Assembly (NCBI GenBank): GCA_002394385.1
Contig: DGTS01000002.1
Span: 36,415-100,414 of the forward strand
Source of the DNA: Prevotella sp. UBA4330
Lineage (GTDB): Bacteria > Bacteroidota > Bacteroidia > Bacteroidales > Bacteroidaceae
DNA: 64,000 nucleotides
Direction: 5' to 3'
The translations under genes were made by a program, and so were the position numbers. The notes beneath the pieces are model-generated. The model saw only the letters and a program-made list of their open reading frames with translations, was not told the origin of the DNA and searched no databases. Shown here piece by piece: positions 61,292 through 64,000 of the stretch. Position 1 is the first letter of the stretch; every line of letters begins with the position of its first letter.

Positions 61292-62788
61292 ATGAAAAAA
61301 TCACTTTGGCTTTTGCCGTTTTTTGCTTTAGTCGGTTGCACTTCATCAGGAGGTGACAGCCCTGTGTTGACCATTGAGGGTGGTCAGGTTCAAGGTGTCC
61401 TGGCGGACGAGTGCCCTGGCGTGTATGTGTATCGTGGCATCCCTTATGCCGCACCTCCTATCGGTGAGTTGCGCTGGAAAGAGCCGCAGCCTGTAGTGGC
61501 ATGGGAGGGCGTGCGCCTGTGCGACAAGTTCGGACATCCTGGTTATCAGTCGGTTCACTATCCTGGCTTCTATGCTTCGGAATGGGGCTATGGCGACGAG
61601 GCACCTTACAGCGAGGACTGTCTTTATCTGAACGTATGGACCAAAGCACCGGGACAGACGGACAAGAAACTCCCCGTTGCACTGTGGATTCACGGTGGCG
61701 GCTATCGTGAGGGATGGGGCTCTGAGCCTGAGTTCGACGGACAGCAGTGGGCTTCTAAGGATGTGGTGCTTGTTACCATAAACTATCGTCTCGGCATCTT
61801 CGGTTTCATGACTCATCCAGACCTCTCGAAAGAGAGTCCCAACCATGTTTCGGGCAATTACGGAATACTCGACCAGATTCAGTCGTTGAAGTGGATAAAG
61901 GCAAACATCGCGCAGTTTGGCGGCGACCCAGACAATGTCACCATCTTCGGACAGAGTGCGGGTGCCGGTAGTGTGCGCACCCTTTGCGAGAGTCCGCTCG
62001 CCCGTGGACTGTTCCATAAGGCGGTGATAATGAGTGGTGGCGGCATCAATGTCCCTGCCAAGGAAGGCGAGGAGGCTAAGCCTGCAACGCCGGTGAATAA
62101 GTTCTTCACCTACAACCCGACGCTGCAAGAGTCGGAGGCAGAGACAAAGAAGGTGATGGACTGGGCAGGATTTACCGACATCGAGAAACTGCGCGCTGCT
62201 TCTACCGAGATAATGTTCACCATTGGCGAGATGTATAACAGGGTGAACAAGACCGACCTCTTCCTTATGCAGCGCCCCATCGTGGACGGATATGTGTGCA
62301 CAAAGAATTTCGACGATGCCACCCGCGAGGGAACCATTGCCGACGTGCCGTATATGATTGGTTACACGCTGAACGATATGGGCTCTATGGGACCTGGCAT
62401 TGCGGAGTTCTGCAAGGTGCGCCAGTCGAAAGGCGGCAAGGCGTGGGCTTACGAGTTTGCCCGTCCGTTGCCCGATGACGGCAAGCATCCCGAGATTACC
62501 GACCGTTTGAAGGGAGCCTTCCACAGCAGCGACCTGTGGTTTGTGTTTAAGTCGCTGAAGCACTGCTGGCGTCCGTGGACACAGGGCGACTGGGACCTTT
62601 CAGAGAAGATGCTCACGGCATGGACCAACTTCGCCAAGTATAGCGACCCTAACGGCGATGTCAACAGCAAGGACAAGGGGCTCGGATGGGAGCAGTGTAC
62701 TGCCGAGAAGCCGCTCTTCATGCTCTTTAAACTCGACAGCAAGGATGCTGAGGCTTCTGAGATGGGAGAACCCATTTTACCTGAATAG
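61292..62788 (+). CDS. Carboxylesterase type B lipoprotein
   Basis: The 498-residue protein has a lipoprotein signal (lipobox LVGC) and an alpha/beta-hydrolase domain of the type B carboxylesterase family. Visible motifs are YRGIPYAAPP near the start, EDCLYLNVW, the oxyanion-hole motif HGGGY, the nucleophile elbow FGQSAGAGS, and the histidine in KGAFHSSDL. It should cleave carboxylic esters outside the cytoplasm, possibly acetyl or feruloyl groups on plant polysaccharides, although that is a guess. It is the first gene beyond the island on the right side and has core-like base composition. Confidence 0.92.
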   Translation: MKKSLWLLPFFALVGCTSSGGDSPVLTIEGGQVQGVLADECPGVYVYRGIPYAAPPIGELRWKEPQPVVAWEGVRLCDKFGHPGYQSVHYPGFYASEWGYGDEAPYSEDCLYLNVWTKAPGQTDKKLPVALWIHGGGYREGWGSEPEFDGQQWASKDVVLVTINYRLGIFGFMTHPDLSKESPNHVSGNYGILDQIQSLKWIKANIAQFGGDPDNVTIFGQSAGAGSVRTLCESPLARGLFHKAVIMSGGGINVPAKEGEEAKPATPVNKFFTYNPTLQESEAETKKVMDWAGFTDIEKLRAASTEIMFTIGEMYNRVNKTDLFLMQRPIVDGYVCTKNFDDATREGTIADVPYMIGYTLNDMGSMGPGIAEFCKVRQSKGGKAWAYEFARPLPDDGKHPEITDRLKGAFHSSDLWFVFKSLKHCWRPWTQGDWDLSEKMLTAWTNFAKYSDPNGDVNSKDKGLGWEQCTAEKPLFMLFKLDSKDAEASEMGEPILPE

Positions 62789-62935
62789 GCAGTAGCGCTG
62801 TCTTTTTGATAGCGGAAAGCATCGTTTGCTTTCATAATGAGGGGAAACGGCAAGGATTTCTATCGAATTGAAACAAATTCGCACAACAAAGAATAAAAAA
62901 GTAGAAATCCTTGCACGTTTTCTGTCTTTTTGTCG

Positions 62936-62966
62936 TAACTTTGCAGCGTCCAAGTAAGGAGGTGAC
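62936..62966 (+). promoter_or_regulatory. dapF promoter box and unusually placed Shine-Dalgarno sequence
   Basis: TAACTTTG (62936-62943) fits a -7 box. It is followed by AAGGAGGTGA (about 62957-62966), a near-perfect complement to the 16S rRNA 3' end. Such sites are rare in Bacteroidetes, and this one lies over 30 bases from the dapF ATG, too far for ordinary use. Confidence 0.4.
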
Positions 62967-62997
62967 GTGGGACACGCCACGATCCAAGATTTTGTTT

Positions 62998-63846
62998 ATG
63001 GCAAAGCGTATTCATTTCACTAAGATGCACGGGGCGGGTAACGACTATATTTATGTCGATACCACGTTTTACGATGTGCCCAATCCAGAGGAAACTTCGC
63101 GACAGTGGAGCCAGCCGCACACCGGCATAGGCAGCGACGGACTGGTGCTGATAGGCATCTCGCCAGTTCCCGAAGCCGACTTCACCATGCGCATCTTCAA
63201 TGCCGATGGCAGTGAGGCTCTGATGTGTGGCAATGCGTCGCGTTGCATCGGCAAGTATGTTTACGAGAAAGGACTGACGCAAAAGACAGACATACGTCTG
63301 CTCACGCTCTCGGGAGTGAAACACCTGCATCTGGAAGTGGCTGACAAGACGGTGACGGCGGTGACAGTTGACATGGGAACTCCGCAGAGCCCCTCTCCGT
63401 CCTTGCTAAATGACTGTGACACCCCAGAAAACATGATGTTGGAGGCAGACGGAAGGGAGTGGCGCGGCACCTTTGTGTCGATGGGCAATCCCCATTTTGT
63501 GATTTTCGTTGATGATATCAATGATGTGGATGTGGCACATTACGGTCCGTTGCTTGAGCGTAATGCAGCCTTTCCAGAGCGTTGCAACATAGAATTTGCA
63601 CAACTGATGAGCGATGGTAGTATAAGAACGCGCGTTTGGGAGCGTGGAAGCGGTATCACTATGGCATGCGGCACGGGTGCCTGTGCCACTGCTGTTGCGG
63701 CATCGCTTACCGGTCGTGCTGGCCGTGAGTCAGACATCATCATGGATGGCGGCACGCTGCATGTGCGCTGGGATGAGGCTGACGGTGGTGTCTTTCTCTC
63801 CGGTCCTGCCGAGTTTGTGTTCGAGGGAGCGGCGGAGATACTTTGA
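62998..63846 (+). CDS. dapF: Diaminopimelate epimerase
   Basis: I take the ATG at 62998 (MAKRIHFTKMHGAGNDY); the frame stays open further upstream but that part does not belong to the family. The 282-residue enzyme has both catalytic cysteines, in MCGNASRCIGKYV and in MACGTGACATAV. It converts LL- to meso-diaminopimelate for lysine and peptidoglycan synthesis in the cytoplasm. The motif GIGSDGLVLIG is also typical. A Shine-Dalgarno sequence lies unusually far upstream. Confidence 0.95.
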   Translation: MAKRIHFTKMHGAGNDYIYVDTTFYDVPNPEETSRQWSQPHTGIGSDGLVLIGISPVPEADFTMRIFNADGSEALMCGNASRCIGKYVYEKGLTQKTDIRLLTLSGVKHLHLEVADKTVTAVTVDMGTPQSPSPSLLNDCDTPENMMLEADGREWRGTFVSMGNPHFVIFVDDINDVDVAHYGPLLERNAAFPERCNIEFAQLMSDGSIRTRVWERGSGITMACGTGACATAVAASLTGRAGRESDIIMDGGTLHVRWDEADGGVFLSGPAEFVFEGAAEIL

Positions 63847-64000
63847 ACTTTGAACTTTGAACTTGGAACTTTGAACTTTGCGCTCGGCTTTGCCGCTTTC
63901 ACAAAGGCGTTGGCCGACTGAAAGAACTTTGAACTTGGAACATTCTTTCTCCGCTTCGCTATTAAAGCGCCCCTTCGGGTCGAGCGGAACTTGGAACTTT
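63843..64000 (+). repeat. GAACTT word repeats at the window end
   Basis: After dapF the sequence is made of GAACTTTGAACTTTGAACTT and GAACTTGGAACTT words, interrupted by blocks such as CGCTCGGCTTTGCCGCTTTC and CGCTTCGCTATTAAAGCG, and it runs off the window. It belongs to the class of short intergenic word repeats seen throughout. Confidence 0.8.

Noticed and set aside
60844..61374. Minus-strand frame of 176 codons at the right edge of the island
   Set aside because: It starts inside the carboxylesterase gene, spans the IS982-like palindrome and its promoter region, and shows no domain. A gene fragment cut by the IS cannot be fully excluded.
61346..62563. Minus-strand frame of 405 codons opposite the carboxylesterase
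   Set aside because: It is the shadow of a gene with a complete catalytic set of motifs; the product has no known features.

Overview
The window looks like a chromosome segment of a Bacteroidales bacterium, most likely Prevotella or a close relative. The evidence is the promoter form (TTTG, 19-20 bases, TAnnTTTG, seen many times), family content (GH9 endoglucanase with CelD_N domain, DUF3127, DUF4835, YARHG, TPR/AraC hybrid regulators, BspA-type leucine-rich repeats, C-terminal sorting-like tails) and the order dnaN - exonuclease - coaBC - DUF4835 - recN. Genus is inference; no rRNA is present.

Layout. 1-15.3 kb: edge of a membrane-bound regulator gene, a candidate small RNA, a secreted GH9 endoglucanase, a very large DUF4011/helicase/Vsr/DUF3320 protein with a transglutaminase-like N-terminus, a lipoprotein, an AraC regulator with a DUF1349 lipoprotein, then a run with an aldo/keto reductase, two exported flavodoxin-like proteins and an amidohydrolase. 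15.4-25.5 kb: a small ORF and two giant secreted proteins, closed by a strong terminator. 25.6-30.4 kb: a complex inverted repeat, a His-rich secreted protein, a TPR-AraC regulator, small secreted proteins. 30.5-46.7 kb: core genes (tRNA-Val, DUF3127, dnaN, exonuclease, coaBC, DUF4835, recN, degenerate protease/TPR, ACT protein and phenylacetate-CoA ligase, a rhodanese-metallo-hydrolase fusion, a secreted toroid-like protein, tRNA-Ala, greA, HIT, manC, tRNA-Leu).

46.8-61.0 kb is an accessory island: tRNA-Leu, a complete IS982-family element with an 8-bp target duplication, then ten tightly packed minus-strand genes. In transcription order (60.66 to 48.26 kb) they are an AAA ATPase, a DUF3226/TOPRIM protein, a C5-cytosine methyltransferase, a GHKL ATPase-TIR fusion, two more C5 methyltransferases, an unknown 246-aa protein, an McrB-like AAA+ protein, a Fic protein and a DUF2357 McrC-like nuclease. 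Gaps are mostly under 15 bases or overlaps. The far side carries a short palindrome resembling the two IS982 ends joined. This is the main candidate for an undescribed system: a BsuMI/LlaJI-like restriction core interrupted by Fic and preceded by a methyltransferase/GHKL-TIR pair and a PARIS/OLD-like pair.

The window ends with a carboxylesterase, dapF and short tandem repeats. A recurrent oddity is intergenic DNA made of short tandem words, different at each site. In two places such sequence is now in frame inside genes. A second oddity is an AT-rich tandem array of exact 22-bp period directly after the stop codons of two unrelated secreted-protein genes, with an identical last unit at both.
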